This document shows positions 1 through 8,668 of a DNA stretch of 64,000 nucleotides, in pieces. The notes under the pieces were generated by a model. It did no database searches and was not told where the DNA came from. It worked only from the letters and a program-made list of their open reading frames with translations. The stretch's first letter is position 1, and every line of letters starts with the position of its first letter. The position numbers and the translations under genes are program-made. The stretch is from Polaromonas sp. YR568 (GTDB lineage: Bacteria; Pseudomonadota; Gammaproteobacteria; Burkholderiales; Burkholderiaceae_C). Location: NCBI GenBank assembly GCA_945878995.1, contig CAMCUN010000007.1, positions 1 to 64,000 of the forward strand, read 5' to 3'.

Positions 1-22
1 CAAGCAGTCTCTGCGAATTGCT

Positions 23-43
23 CCCTCCCCCTCTGGGGGAGGG
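23..43. terminator. GC-rich perfect hairpin downstream of the sulfatase A operon
   Basis: The arms CCCTCCCCC and GGGGGAGGG (9 bp, perfect) enclose the loop TCT. The hairpin lies about 75 bp beyond the last gene of the minus-strand operon ending at 119, so it may stop transcription. There is no clear T-run, so it could equally be a dispersed GC-rich repeat. The 118 bases before the first gene hold nothing else recognisable. Confidence 0.4.
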
Positions 44-118
44 CCGGGGTGGGGGCAAGGCGTGGCACCGACCGTGCGAAAGCCCACAAGGCCAGGCCTG
101 AAAGGGCCAAATAACCAC

Positions 119-1471
119 TCATGCCACAGCCTCCACAAACACCCGAGCCACGCGGCTCATGCTGCACCAGTAAAAGTCTCGGCTAAGCCCTGGACTGGGA
201 AACACCACCCCCTGGCTCCAGCCGCCCACACGCACCCTGCCCTTTTCTTGGCCAGTGAGGATGTCCAGCAGCACCACCTCTTCGCCCAAGCGGCGCCAAT
301 CGTTGAGCACCACCTCGCCACTGTCGGGATAGAGCAGCATGTGGCTGGCGCAGCCAAAACCGTCTTTGCGCCACAGGGGCGTGAGCGCAGTCAATCCATC
401 TTCGGTGGCAAATGCAAAGGCTTGCACGCAGTCGTTGGCCGAGTCGTACGCCAGCACCACCTGGCGCTGGGCGTCGACCAGCGGTGGGTTGGTGATGCTG
501 CCGTGCGGCAGGCCGCTCACCTCCAGGCTCTGGTGGTCGGCGGCGTCGCTCAGGCTGACGCGGTGCAGGCGGTTGGCGCCTGGGCTCACGCCCGCGCCGC
601 GCATTTGAAAGCGGTAACGGTGCTTGCCGTTGTCCATGAACCAGCCGTGGCCAGCCGCAAGCACCAGGTCCCAGCCAAAGCTGTGGCTGGGGACACTCAG
701 GTAAAAGTAACGCCAAGCAGGGTCCAGGTCCAGGCGGGACTGGGCGGCGTTCCAGTGAAAACGCATTACGCTGTGCGTGCCCACCACGTAGACCGTGTTG
801 CCAAGGGCGCTGAGCCGCGCCACCGAGGGTTCTGGGCACAGCGTGTCGGGGCCCACGGAAGCCAGGGTGTTGGGGGCCAGCACGCTGAGCCGGGCTGCTT
901 GCGTCTCAGACAGGTTTTTGGTGACCACCAAGCCATTGGCCAGCGTGACAAAGCCGTTGTAGGCCTGGGCCTCTGGCAGTTGGCGCACAGCCAAAGGCTG
1001 GCAGTCCAGGTCAAGCCGGTGCGCGTGGCGGCCGTAGACCACGATCAAGCTGCCATTGGGGTGCAGCGCCATCCCGCCCGGCCACATGGGGCCGCCGTCC
1101 AGGCGAGGCGAGCGCTGCAAGCTGTGCAGCCCGGTGGGGTGAATGCGCTCCACAAGCGCGGTGGTGGCCATGCCCAGGTGCGCCCGCAGCGCCGAATGCG
1201 TGAGCAAATACACCTGTCCCTGCGGGCCCAGCACCGTCATGGTGGACAGCAACGTGGCCCGGCTGCGACACACCAGCCGCTCGCCTGGCTGCAGCGCCAG
1301 CCCGCTGGCCTGGGCCACGGCTTGGGTGCGCTGGGCGCCGCCGTCTTCACTGGGCCAGGCGCTGGTGGCAGTCCCCGCCGCAAGCACCTTGTGTGCGGCA
1401 AGCGTCTGTCCAGCTTCGCCCCGTGTGGCCAGCGCGCCAGCGTCGCTTTTCAAGGCAGGTGCTGCAGTCAT
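119..1471 (-). CDS. predicted beta-propeller protein of the sulfatase A operon
   Basis: About 450 residues, not assigned to a named family. The sequence has recurring short beta-strand blocks of the kind found in NHL, SMP-30 or PQQ-type propellers, for example GGMALHPNGSLIVVYG, NGLVVTKN and LGNTVYVVGTHSVMRF. A glycine/tryptophan-rich end (DWRRLGEEVVLLDILTGQ) also fits a folded propeller. No signal peptide is obvious from the chosen start. The ATG at 1471 overlaps the sulfatase stop as ATGA; the reading frame stays open 28 codons further upstream, inside the sulfatase gene, and that extension is rejected. It is the last gene of a tightly coupled three-gene operon and is presumably translated with the sulfatase. 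A role in binding or processing the sulfatase substrate or product is inference only. Confidence 0.72.
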   Translation of the reverse strand: MTAAPALKSDAGALATRGEAGQTLAAHKVLAAGTATSAWPSEDGGAQRTQAVAQASGLALQPGERLVCRSRATLLSTMTVLGPQGQVYLLTHSALRAHLGMATTALVERIHPTGLHSLQRSPRLDGGPMWPGGMALHPNGSLIVVYGRHAHRLDLDCQPLAVRQLPEAQAYNGFVTLANGLVVTKNLSETQAARLSVLAPNTLASVGPDTLCPEPSVARLSALGNTVYVVGTHSVMRFHWNAAQSRLDLDPAWRYFYLSVPSHSFGWDLVLAAGHGWFMDNGKHRYRFQMRGAGVSPGANRLHRVSLSDAADHQSLEVSGLPHGSITNPPLVDAQRQVVLAYDSANDCVQAFAFATEDGLTALTPLWRKDGFGCASHMLLYPDSGEVVLNDWRRLGEEVVLLDILTGQEKGRVRVGGWSQGVVFPSPGLSRDFYWCSMSRVARVFVEAVA

Positions 1472-3333
1472 GGGGCGGCCCTGTTCAAGCGCCGCACGCG
1501 CCGCCTGCGCCACGCCCAGGCGCCCACCAGCACCAACAAACCCAGCACCCCCCAAAAAGCAGTGCGGTAGCGCGGCACGTACACGTTGAAAAACGCGTTG
1601 ATCTCCACCTGCCGAATCGGGTCGTACCCCTCGGGCATGGGCAGCACGCCGTGGCGTTGGGCGTAGTCGGCATAGGCCCGTTGCATGGCGGCAAAGACCT
1701 GGGGCATGTCAGCGGCCAGGTCTTTGGTCTCGCCCGGATCGCGCACGATGTCGTACAGGCGCCACTGCCCGTCGCCCACAGGCGCAATGTTGCGCAAAAG
1801 CTTGAGGTCACCCTGGAACAGCGCCTCGTTGCCCGAGAGTTCATAACCTATGGCGGCCTCGGGCGCGTGCACGCGGTCGGCGCGGCCGGTCAGCACGGGC
1901 AGCAAGCTGCGGCCAGTCATGGGTTCCACCGGCTGGCCTTGGTGGCTGCCGGTCTGTGGCGACAGGCCTGCCAACTCCAGCAAGGTGGGCGCCAGGTCGT
2001 TGACATGCGCAAAGCGCGGGTGAACCGCCCCGGGCTGCACGCCTGGCACGCCCGCCACGATGAGCGGCACGCGGATACCGCCCTCCCCCGAGTAAAACTT
2101 GTAGGTGGCCAGTGGCGAGGCCACGGCACTGGCCCAGCTCGGGCCAATCACGGCGTACCCGCCCTTAGCCCCCAAGCTGGCCAAGTCGCGTTTGTACTGC
2201 CAGTCCAGCCACAAACGGCCCGAGAGCTTGGCATACGGGTCTGAGGCTTCGGCCCCGTTGTCTGAAAGAAAAACAAACACCGTGTTGTCGTATTGCCCGC
2301 TTTGCTTGAGGTGAGCCACCAGGCGACCGACCTCGTGGTCCATGGCCTCGGCCATGCCGGCGTAGACCTCCATGCGGCGCTCTTCGTACAGTCGCTCCTC
2401 GGGGCTCAGGCTGGCCCAGTCGCGGGTGCTGGCCATCTCCACCATGGGCGTGCCTGCGGGCACCAGGCCCAGTGCGGCAGCGCGGTCGCGGCGCTCGTGG
2501 CGCAGGGCGCTCCAGCCGTCTTTGTAGCGACCCCTGTATTTGTCAATGAAAGCGGGCGGGGCCTGCACGGGGATGTGGTTGGCCTGAAAGGCCACGTAGG
2601 CCAAAAAAGGCTGGGGCTTGGCCTGGTCTTGGCGCAGGTAGCCCAGCATCTTGTCCATGAAGTAGGTGGACGAGTAATAGTCCGCAGGCATCTGGGCCTC
2701 GCGGCCGTCTTCGTACCAGTGCACCTTGTCGGTCAAATCAAGGTAGCGGCGCGCAGTTTCCCAATTGTCAGAGCCGCTGTCCCCTTGCACCAGCGAGCGG
2801 TCAAAGCCGCGCTGGGGCGGCAGGTTGTGCGGCTCCTTGCCCACATGCCACTTGCCCGTCACGTAGGTGCGGTAGCCGCTGGCCTGCAGCAAGCTGGAAA
2901 ACGTCACCACCCGCTCGCTGAGCACGGCCAGGTAGCCCGGGCGTCCCGCGTGCGCGCGCGGTATGGTTTCCCGCATATTGCCCACGCCGTTGAGGTGGTT
3001 GTCCACCCCGGTCAGCAGCATGGCCCGAGTGGGCGAGCACGAAGCGGCGACATGAAAGTTGGAAAAGCGCATGCCCCGTGCGGCCAGCGCGTCGAGGTGG
3101 GGCGTGGCGATTTCACCGCCAAAGGCGCCCACGTCAGAAAAGCCCCAGTCGTCGGCCAGCAGCAGGACGATGTTGGGGCGTTTGGTGGTGGCTGTGCTGA
3201 CTGGCTTGGCTTGGCCTGCGGCCTGCGTTGAACCAAGCGAAACGGCAGGCGTGGCCGCGAGCACTGTGTGGACCGGCAACGCCATGAGGGCAAGCCACAC
3301 CAGGCCCAAGCGGCACATGTTCAACACCGTCAT
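1468..3333 (-). CDS. AtsA-type arylsulfatase with C-terminal membrane anchor (sulfatase A)
   Basis: 621 residues of the alkaline-phosphatase/sulfatase superfamily, hydrolysing sulfate esters. Residues 5-27 look like a Sec signal peptide ending at LAA. The metal-binding segment LLLADDWGFSDVGAFGG lies at about 58-73. The formylglycine motif is C99-S-P-T-R103, the same form as recalled for Pseudomonas AtsA, followed by AMLLTGVDNH. Later motifs include TGKWHVGK, the metal site FLSDNGAEA, and a basic tail. The last 30 residues form a hydrophobic helix plus RRRR, so the enzyme is probably periplasmic and tethered by its C terminus. The ATG at 3333 overlaps the stop of the upstream gene (ATGA); a 38-codon upstream extension is rejected. 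No maturation enzyme is encoded in this operon; one is encoded at 20618-21709. Confidence 0.93.
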   Translation of the reverse strand: MTVLNMCRLGLVWLALMALPVHTVLAATPAVSLGSTQAAGQAKPVSTATTKRPNIVLLLADDWGFSDVGAFGGEIATPHLDALAARGMRFSNFHVAASCSPTRAMLLTGVDNHLNGVGNMRETIPRAHAGRPGYLAVLSERVVTFSSLLQASGYRTYVTGKWHVGKEPHNLPPQRGFDRSLVQGDSGSDNWETARRYLDLTDKVHWYEDGREAQMPADYYSSTYFMDKMLGYLRQDQAKPQPFLAYVAFQANHIPVQAPPAFIDKYRGRYKDGWSALRHERRDRAAALGLVPAGTPMVEMASTRDWASLSPEERLYEERRMEVYAGMAEAMDHEVGRLVAHLKQSGQYDNTVFVFLSDNGAEASDPYAKLSGRLWLDWQYKRDLASLGAKGGYAVIGPSWASAVASPLATYKFYSGEGGIRVPLIVAGVPGVQPGAVHPRFAHVNDLAPTLLELAGLSPQTGSHQGQPVEPMTGRSLLPVLTGRADRVHAPEAAIGYELSGNEALFQGDLKLLRNIAPVGDGQWRLYDIVRDPGETKDLAADMPQVFAAMQRAYADYAQRHGVLPMPEGYDPIRQVEINAFFNVYVPRYRTAFWGVLGLLVLVGAWAWRRRRVRRLNRAAP

Positions 3334-4715
3334 GGCTTTGCCCCTTGTGAAAATTGGGACTGAGCGCACACCGCCGCATGCACCATGCCCAGCCGGTCTT
3401 GGCCCCACACGGCCACATCGCCCACCCGGAACGAGGGCACGCCCCACAGACCCAAAGACAGCAGTTCTTGGCGGTTGGCCTCGGCCACACTGCGCCAGCC
3501 GCCAACGGCCGAGCCGTCTTCTTGCAGCACGGCTCTAGCCTGGGCCCAAGACAGTCCAGCCTGCTCGACGATGCGGCGCAGGCCCGCGTCTGAGCCCGCA
3601 TCCACGCCCTGGGCCCACACGCCTTGCATAAAAGCCAACACATAAGCCTCGCCCTTGCCCTCGCGCTCGGCCCAGGGCATCAGGCTCAAGCCGCGCTCTG
3701 TGGGCCGACCCACGGGATCATTGAGGCGGCCAAAGGCCACACCGCGTTCGTGCGCCTCACGCGCCGCATCGAGCGCAATGTAAAAGCGCTTGTCTTTGGG
3801 CACCGCCAGCCCCCGCATGACCATGGGCAGCACATAGCGCAGGTGTACACGGGCGCCCGTGCGCCGCGCCAGTTCGAACACCCGAGGCGCCACGATGGCC
3901 GAATACGGGCTGCGCAGCGAAAAGAAAAAATCAATGTTGGGCGCGCCTGCCAGCGGCTGCGCGGGGAAGTCATGGTCTTCGGGCGGGAACAAAAACGGTT
4001 GGGCAAATGCAGCAGGGCTGAGCCCGGCGTGCGTGCCCTTCTGCGGCTGCCCCCCTTCGCCGCGGCCGGCGCCCAAGGCTTGCAGTCGCTTTTCAAGGTG
4101 GTACAGCCGGTCCAACCCCCAGTACCACTCGCCGCCGTAATAAAAAGTGGCGCCCAGGTAGTGCCCCAGGCGCGCGCGAAGCCGCTGACCTTGGTCCAGC
4201 GCAAGATGGAGCCGCCGCAACTGGTCCGCCGGTGGCTCTGGCAGCGCGGGCGCAGCCGCCACCGCTGGCGCCCACAGGGCTGCACTCAAGCGGCTGGCCG
4301 TGCGAGTGAAGCTGCCATCGGCAATGGCATCGAGCAAAGCCAGTGAGGTGGCCGTCACCGCGGGCGCAGGCGGCTGGCACTGTGGGTCTGTAAAGCTCAG
4401 GCCATGCAAGAGCGCCAGGCGCTGGGCGTCAACTCGGCTGTAGGCCACCAGCCTGGCCCGGTCAGGCGCGGCGGCCTCGGCGGGCGGGCCCACCAAGTGC
4501 GGTTCAATGCGCAGCTCGTAGCGCTGCGCCAAGGCCTCAAGGGCCTGGGCTGCCAAATGGCTGTAAGGATCGTCCACCTGGTGGAAGTACAGCAGCACAT
4601 GCGGCAAGCCCTTGGCCACGCGGCGCGACTCGGCACGCTCGCGCTGACGCAGCAAGCGCTCGCGCGACAACAGGTGCGCAGAGACAAAAGGGGTAATGAG
4701 GGTGCGCAGCGACAT
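3330..4715 (-). CDS. tandem DsbA / 2-hydroxychromene-2-carboxylate isomerase-like protein
   Basis: 461 residues with two thioredoxin-fold DsbA-like domains in one chain. The first (about 38-200) begins VLLYFHQVDDPYSHLA. The second (about 255-450) begins IDFFFSLRSPYSA and ends with LGLWGVPSFRVGD plus WGQDRL, typical of the HCCA isomerase (kappa GST-like) family. The CxxC of true DsbA is replaced by DPYS and SPYS, so a thiol-disulfide role is unlikely; glutathione-dependent isomerisation is the usual family activity. The protein lacks a signal peptide, so it is likely cytoplasmic. It is the first gene of the sulfatase A operon and a palindromic operator lies 5 bp upstream of its ATG. The leader would be very short, with no evident ribosome binding site. 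The substrate is unknown. Confidence 0.85.
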   Translation of the reverse strand: MSLRTLITPFVSAHLLSRERLLRQRERAESRRVAKGLPHVLLYFHQVDDPYSHLAAQALEALAQRYELRIEPHLVGPPAEAAAPDRARLVAYSRVDAQRLALLHGLSFTDPQCQPPAPAVTATSLALLDAIADGSFTRTASRLSAALWAPAVAAAPALPEPPADQLRRLHLALDQGQRLRARLGHYLGATFYYGGEWYWGLDRLYHLEKRLQALGAGRGEGGQPQKGTHAGLSPAAFAQPFLFPPEDHDFPAQPLAGAPNIDFFFSLRSPYSAIVAPRVFELARRTGARVHLRYVLPMVMRGLAVPKDKRFYIALDAAREAHERGVAFGRLNDPVGRPTERGLSLMPWAEREGKGEAYVLAFMQGVWAQGVDAGSDAGLRRIVEQAGLSWAQARAVLQEDGSAVGGWRSVAEANRQELLSLGLWGVPSFRVGDVAVWGQDRLGMVHAAVCAQSQFSQGAKP

Positions 4716-4720
4716 GGCAA

Positions 4721-4740
4721 ACAGTACACAAGTGTATTGT
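4721..4740. promoter_or_regulatory. palindromic operator ACAGTACA-N4-TGTATTGT of the sulfatase A operon
   Basis: ACAGTACA (4721-4728), CAAG, TGTATTGT (4733-4740): an inverted repeat with one mismatch. It abuts the ATG at 4715 and overlaps a TACAAT -10-like hexamer read on the minus strand (4741-4736), a position suited to repression. The same palindrome, perfect, lies upstream of fadD at 25106-25125. A TetR-family protein is the natural candidate; the gene at 17631-18272 is nearest to the second operon. The binding partner is inferred. Confidence 0.7.
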
Positions 4741-4988
4741 AAGAATAAGGCAACTTAAGCCAGGCCCGCGATGGGGTTTACACCATGGACGCCCAAGTGG
4801 TGCAGCGCAGGAAAAGCGCCTGTCGTGTGCAATGAGCGCAAGCGTCATGTGTGCGTCAGATCGAGCCCGACCTGGCCCATCCTCGGGCCATGCTTGACCT
4901 ATCATGCCCGCCAACCAGCGTGGAGAAAAATGCATGCCGAACAAGCATGGAACTGCCAACGCACTTTTTGAACATTCAGGAGCAAACC

Positions 4989-5924
4989 ATGCGCGCCGTA
5001 GGATTTTATGAATTTGGTGGACCCGAGGTTTTGCAAGTCTTAGACCTGCCCGAAGGCCAGCCCGGCACAGGCCAAGTGCGGGTGCGCGTGCATGCCGCCA
5101 CGGTCAATCCCACCGACACCTTGCTGCGCAACGGCTCGCGCGCCCAGGCTTTGCGCGCCATCCCAGCGCCCCATGTGCCAGGCATGGACGTGGCGGGCGT
5201 GATCGACGCCATCGGCCCCGGCACCACCACAGATTTGGCGGTGGGCGACCAGGTGATGGCCATGGTGGACAACCAAGGCAGCCACGGGGGCTACCGGGAA
5301 AGCATTGTTTTATCGGCCGATGCGGTGGCACCTATTCCGGAGGGCGTCAGCTTGGTAGAAGCGGCCACCTTGCCCATGAACGGGCTGACCGCCCGCCAAA
5401 CCCTGGACCAGTTGGCCCTGCAAGCTGGGCAAACTTTGGCCGTCACCGGGGCTGCCGGTTGCTACGGAGGCTATGTGATACAGCTGGCCAAACAAGCTGG
5501 CCTGCGCGTGATTGCCGATGCCTCGCCCGCCGATGAGGCCTTGGTGCGCTCCTTCGGCGCCGATGTCGTGGTGCCCAGAGGTGCGGACATCGCCGCGCAA
5601 ATTCGCCAGGTCATGCCCCATGGCGTGGACGGACTGGCCGATGGTTCTTACCAATGCGAGCAAGCCATGGGCGCGGTGCGCGACGGCGGCGGCTTTGCCA
5701 CTGTGCGGGGCTGGTCCATGCAAGAGCGCGGCATTGTTTGCCACGCCACCTGGGTGCGCCAGTACAACCACCGGGCAGATGTGCTGCGCCAATTGCGGCA
5801 AGACGTGCACAAGGGCCTGATCACGCTGCGCGTGGCCGCCACCTATGCGCCCGAGCAAGCGGGTGAGGCGCACCGCCGGCTCGAAGCGGGCGGGACACGC
5901 GGCCGATTGGTGCTTGTTTTTTAA
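4989..5924 (+). CDS. NADPH:quinone oxidoreductase-like zinc-independent MDR enzyme
   Basis: 311 residues, medium-chain dehydrogenase/reductase superfamily. The N-terminal GroES-like domain starts MRAVGFYEFGGPEVLQ and contains VRVHAATVNPTDTLLR and HVPGMDVAGVID. The nucleotide domain starts near VTGAAGCYGGYVIQLAKQAG; the AAGCYG stretch is the usual AAGGVG-type NADPH loop. The structural-zinc cysteines of alcohol dehydrogenases are absent, as in quinone oxidoreductases. The ATG at 4989 is preceded by AGGAG at 4978-4982; the open frame extends 46 codons upstream without protein-like sequence. It appears monocistronic, between the divergent sulfatase A operon and meaB. Its substrate (quinone, enone or similar) cannot be read from sequence. 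Confidence 0.88.
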   Translation: MRAVGFYEFGGPEVLQVLDLPEGQPGTGQVRVRVHAATVNPTDTLLRNGSRAQALRAIPAPHVPGMDVAGVIDAIGPGTTTDLAVGDQVMAMVDNQGSHGGYRESIVLSADAVAPIPEGVSLVEAATLPMNGLTARQTLDQLALQAGQTLAVTGAAGCYGGYVIQLAKQAGLRVIADASPADEALVRSFGADVVVPRGADIAAQIRQVMPHGVDGLADGSYQCEQAMGAVRDGGGFATVRGWSMQERGIVCHATWVRQYNHRADVLRQLRQDVHKGLITLRVAATYAPEQAGEAHRRLEAGGTRGRLVLVF

Positions 5925-6074
5925 GCACTCGGGGTCTGGTACTTTGACGCTCAACCAGCTTGTCTATGAACGACCGCAGACGTCAATCAATTCAGCCTGA
6001 CCTTTGTGATGGACTCCAACACGGTCACTGGGCCTTAGGGCTCATCTATCCCAGTTGTTAACATCAGTTGCATC

Positions 6075-7037
6075 TTGAGCACACCAAATTCCTCGTCTCC
6101 GCAGGCCCAGCCTCCAGCTTGGCTGAGCGCGGCGCTCGACGGTCAGCGGGCCGGCTTGGCCCGAGCCATCACAGCCGTGGAAGAACACACCCTTGATGCG
6201 GCTGCCGTGCTGGCAGCCGTCTACCCCCGGGTGGGTCGGGCGGTGGTGGTCGGCTTTACCGGCGCCCCGGGGGCGGGCAAATCCACCTTGATTGCCGCCT
6301 GCATCACCGAGGCGCGACAGCGCGGTTTGCAGGTGGGCGTGGTGGCGGTTGACCCCTCTAGTCCCTTGACCGGTGGGGCGGTGCTGGGCGACCGCATCCG
6401 CATGCTGGCCATGGCTGGCGACAGTGGTGTGTTTGTGCGCAGCCTGGCTGCCCGAGGTCATTTAGGGGGCTTGTCGGCGGCGGCGTCTAGGGTGGTTGAT
6501 GTGCTTGATGCGGCCGGCAAGGACCTGATCATTGTCGAGACGGTGGGGGTCGGGCAGTCCGAGACCGAGGTCAGCGGTCTGGCCCAACTGACGGTGCTGG
6601 TGTGCGCTCCGGGCATGGGCGACGAGGTGCAGATGATCAAGGCCGGTGTGCTCGAAATGGCCGATGTGTATGCCGTCAACAAGTCCGACCTGCCGGGCGC
6701 GCAGGGACTGGCTCGGGCGCTGCAGGCAGCCGCCCATCTCGGCAATGGCCCCATACCGCCGGTGATCGCCACCACCGCCAGCACCGGTGCGGGCGCCGCC
6801 GACCTGCTCGATGCGGTCTATGCGGCCCACGCTGCCCGGGTGACGGCGCCCGCGCAGGAGCGCATGCGCCGCTTGCAAAAAACGCTGGCCGCGATGGCCG
6901 GTCAAGTCTTGCAGCAGCGCATCGCGGCGCTGGACAACGCCAGCCTGCAAGCCATAGGCCAGGCTTTGCTGCAAGGGCAGCAGGATTTCCCAGGGGCGGT
7001 GCAGCAGTTGCTCGCCCGAGCGCTTGAGCCGGGCTGA
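6075..7037 (+). CDS. meaB: MeaB/ArgK-type GTPase, chaperone of a B12-dependent mutase
   Basis: 320 residues, G3E-family P-loop GTPase of the MeaB/ArgK group, which protects and reloads adenosylcobalamin-dependent acyl-CoA mutases. Visible motifs are Walker A GAPGAGKST (residues 63-71), VAVDPSSPLTGGAVLGDRIRM, the ETVGVGQSE switch and NKSD for guanine recognition. The start is TTG at 6075; no in-frame ATG lies near the conserved N terminus. It is separated from the mutase genes by a TetR gene on the opposite strand, so it has its own promoter within 5925-6074. The cognate mutase is almost certainly the one at 9841-11977. Confidence 0.93.
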   Translation: MSTPNSSSPQAQPPAWLSAALDGQRAGLARAITAVEEHTLDAAAVLAAVYPRVGRAVVVGFTGAPGAGKSTLIAACITEARQRGLQVGVVAVDPSSPLTGGAVLGDRIRMLAMAGDSGVFVRSLAARGHLGGLSAAASRVVDVLDAAGKDLIIVETVGVGQSETEVSGLAQLTVLVCAPGMGDEVQMIKAGVLEMADVYAVNKSDLPGAQGLARALQAAAHLGNGPIPPVIATTASTGAGAADLLDAVYAAHAARVTAPAQERMRRLQKTLAAMAGQVLQQRIAALDNASLQAIGQALLQGQQDFPGAVQQLLARALEPG

Positions 7038-7049
7038 CTGGTCCTCAGG

Positions 7050-7718
7050 CTAATTGAGGCCGCTGCGCACCAGGCGCATATAGGTCTTGATGACCTCCTC
7101 CGGCAGGCGGGCACCGGCGCCCTGACCCTTGACGTAGCGCATGTACAGGTAGCTGCGCGCCGCCATCAGCACATACACCAGGGTTTCGATCTCGCTGAGC
7201 TTGAAGTTGCGGACCTGGCCGGCCTGCATCGCCGACTCAATGGCATGCACAAAGTGGCTCACCGTGCGCCTAAAGTGTTCCTCGTGCGCCTTGGGCGCGG
7301 CCACCTCCGCCTCATTGAGGATGCGAAAGAAGCCCGGGTTAGGACCCAGGAATTCAAAGAAAGCTCTAAAACCGCGCTCTTCCATCTCCAAGATGTCCTG
7401 GGCGCCGGCCACCCGACTGCCTACAAAGTGCAGCATGTCCTTGCCCACATGCGGCAGGAGTTCGTCAAACAGGCTCTGCCGCGAAGAAAAGTACAAATAA
7501 AAAGTACCCTGCGCCATGCCCGCCTCTTCGGTGATGCGGGTGATCGAGGCTGAGGCATAGCCGTGTTCGCCCACCACCTTGGCAGCTGCAGCGAAGATTT
7601 GATCGCGCGCATCGGGCGCGCGCTCCTCGCGGGTCTGCCGCTTGCGGCTGCGGCCGGCAGCAGTGAGCTTGTCGGCGCCTGTGGCTTCGTTTTTGCTGGT
7701 CAGCATGTTCCAGCTCAT
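7050..7718 (-). CDS. TetR/AcrR-family repressor of the mutase cluster
   Basis: About 222 residues. The N-terminal helix-turn-helix is clear: ARDQIFAAAAKVVGEHGYASASITRITEEAG, followed by GTFYLYFSSRQSLFDELL. The C-terminal two-thirds is the helical ligand-binding domain. The ATG at 7718 is chosen because the longer frame begins with TTG at 7739, only 12 bp from the divergent gene. ATG 7706 is another option. It is convergent with meaB and divergent from the crotonase/acyl-CoA dehydrogenase/mutase operon, the classic position for a local repressor that responds to an acyl-CoA or related acid. The inducer is unknown. Confidence 0.88.
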   Translation of the reverse strand: MSWNMLTSKNEATGADKLTAAGRSRKRQTREERAPDARDQIFAAAAKVVGEHGYASASITRITEEAGMAQGTFYLYFSSRQSLFDELLPHVGKDMLHFVGSRVAGAQDILEMEERGFRAFFEFLGPNPGFFRILNEAEVAAPKAHEEHFRRTVSHFVHAIESAMQAGQVRNFKLSEIETLVYVLMAARSYLYMRYVKGQGAGARLPEEVIKTYMRLVRSGLN

Positions 7719-7752
7719 TGTATTTAAAAGAAATTCCAAGGGTTCATCCCAA

Positions 7753-7766
7753 TGAATGACGATTCA
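7753..7766. promoter_or_regulatory. palindrome in the TetR / mutase-operon divergent promoter
   Basis: TGAAT-GACG-ATTCA, perfect 5-bp arms with a 4-nt centre, in the roughly 100-bp region between the TetR start (7718) and the preferred crotonase start (7818). Spacing and position fit a TetR-type operator. The arms are short, so chance occurrence is possible. Confidence 0.4.
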
Positions 7767-7817
7767 GTGAGTGTTGATTCTTTGTCCCATGTTTGCCATC
7801 ATTGGGTCAATAGATTG

Positions 7818-8627
7818 ATGGGAGCAGAGCCAGTGCATTTCGATACCTACACCACCCTGAGCTTTGTGCGTCGGGGTCGCATTCTTGAGATCACCATGAA
7901 CCGGCCGGCCACGCTCAATGCGGTTGACGAGGTGATGCACGAGGAACTGGCCCGGGTTTTTACCGACGCGTCCAATGACGCAGACTCCGACATCGTGGTG
8001 CTCGCCGGCGCCGGCCGCGCCTTTTCTTCGGGCGGCGACGTGGTGTTTTTCCAGAAGATGATTGACGAGCCGGCCTCCTTTGAGAAAACCGCGCGCGAGG
8101 CCAAACAAATCATTTTTTCGCTGCTTGACTGCGAAAAGCCGGTGATTGCCAAGCTCAACGGCCATGCTACCGGTCTGGGTGCCACCATCGCCCTGTTTTG
8201 CGACATCGTGTTTGCTGCCGACAGCGCCAAGATCGGCGACCCCCATGTCTCGGTCGGCCTGGTCGCCGGTGACGGCGGTGCGGTCATCTGGCCTCAGCTC
8301 ATAGGCTATGCCCGCGCCAAGGAATACCTGATGACCGGCAACCTGATGACAGCCACCCAAGCCGCTGGCATGGGCCTGATCAACCATGTGGTTCCGCTGG
8401 CAGAGCTCGACGACCGGGTGGGCCAGTTTGCCGACGGCCTGGCAGCCGGTGCGATCAAGGCCATCAAGTGGACCAAGCTTTCCATCAACATCGGTCTCAA
8501 GCAACTGGCCAGCAGCATCATGGACGCCTCAATCGCCTATGAAGCCATGTCCAACGTGACGGTCGACCATCAGGAGGCGGTCAACGCCTTCCGGGAAAAG
8601 CGCAAGCCGGTGTTTGTTGGGCGCTGA
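7818..8627 (+). CDS. crotonase-superfamily protein (enoyl-CoA hydratase-like) lacking both catalytic Glu
   Basis: About 269 residues with the crotonase fold: ITMNRPATLNAVD, GRAFSSGGDV, ATGLGATIALFCD, GDPHVSVGLVAGDGG and the C-terminal FREKRKPVF. At the positions of rat enoyl-CoA hydratase Glu144 and Glu164 I align Thr (in GATIALFCD) and His (in GDPHV), so ordinary hydratase chemistry is doubtful. The GDPH-GLVAGDGG form marks a distinct subgroup. The frame opens at an ATG at 7752, but its first 22 residues look unlike protein and would leave no room for a divergent promoter, so 7818 is preferred. It is the first gene of a nine-gene operon. Confidence 0.85.
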   Translation: MGAEPVHFDTYTTLSFVRRGRILEITMNRPATLNAVDEVMHEELARVFTDASNDADSDIVVLAGAGRAFSSGGDVVFFQKMIDEPASFEKTAREAKQIIFSLLDCEKPVIAKLNGHATGLGATIALFCDIVFAADSAKIGDPHVSVGLVAGDGGAVIWPQLIGYARAKEYLMTGNLMTATQAAGMGLINHVVPLAELDDRVGQFADGLAAGAIKAIKWTKLSINIGLKQLASSIMDASIAYEAMSNVTVDHQEAVNAFREKRKPVFVGR

Positions 8628-8668
8628 AGCGCCTCCCGCGCCGCCCACCCTCGATAAAAAAGGCCAGG

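Noticed and set aside
62-1570. Long plus-strand open frame of about 500 codons
   Set aside because: Antisense shadow of the propeller protein gene, caused by high GC content; composition is Ala/His/Gln-rich without motifs.
5925-6074. Cobalamin riboswitch upstream of meaB
   Set aside because: No B12-box-like conserved core or multi-stem structure was recognised in this 150-bp leader.
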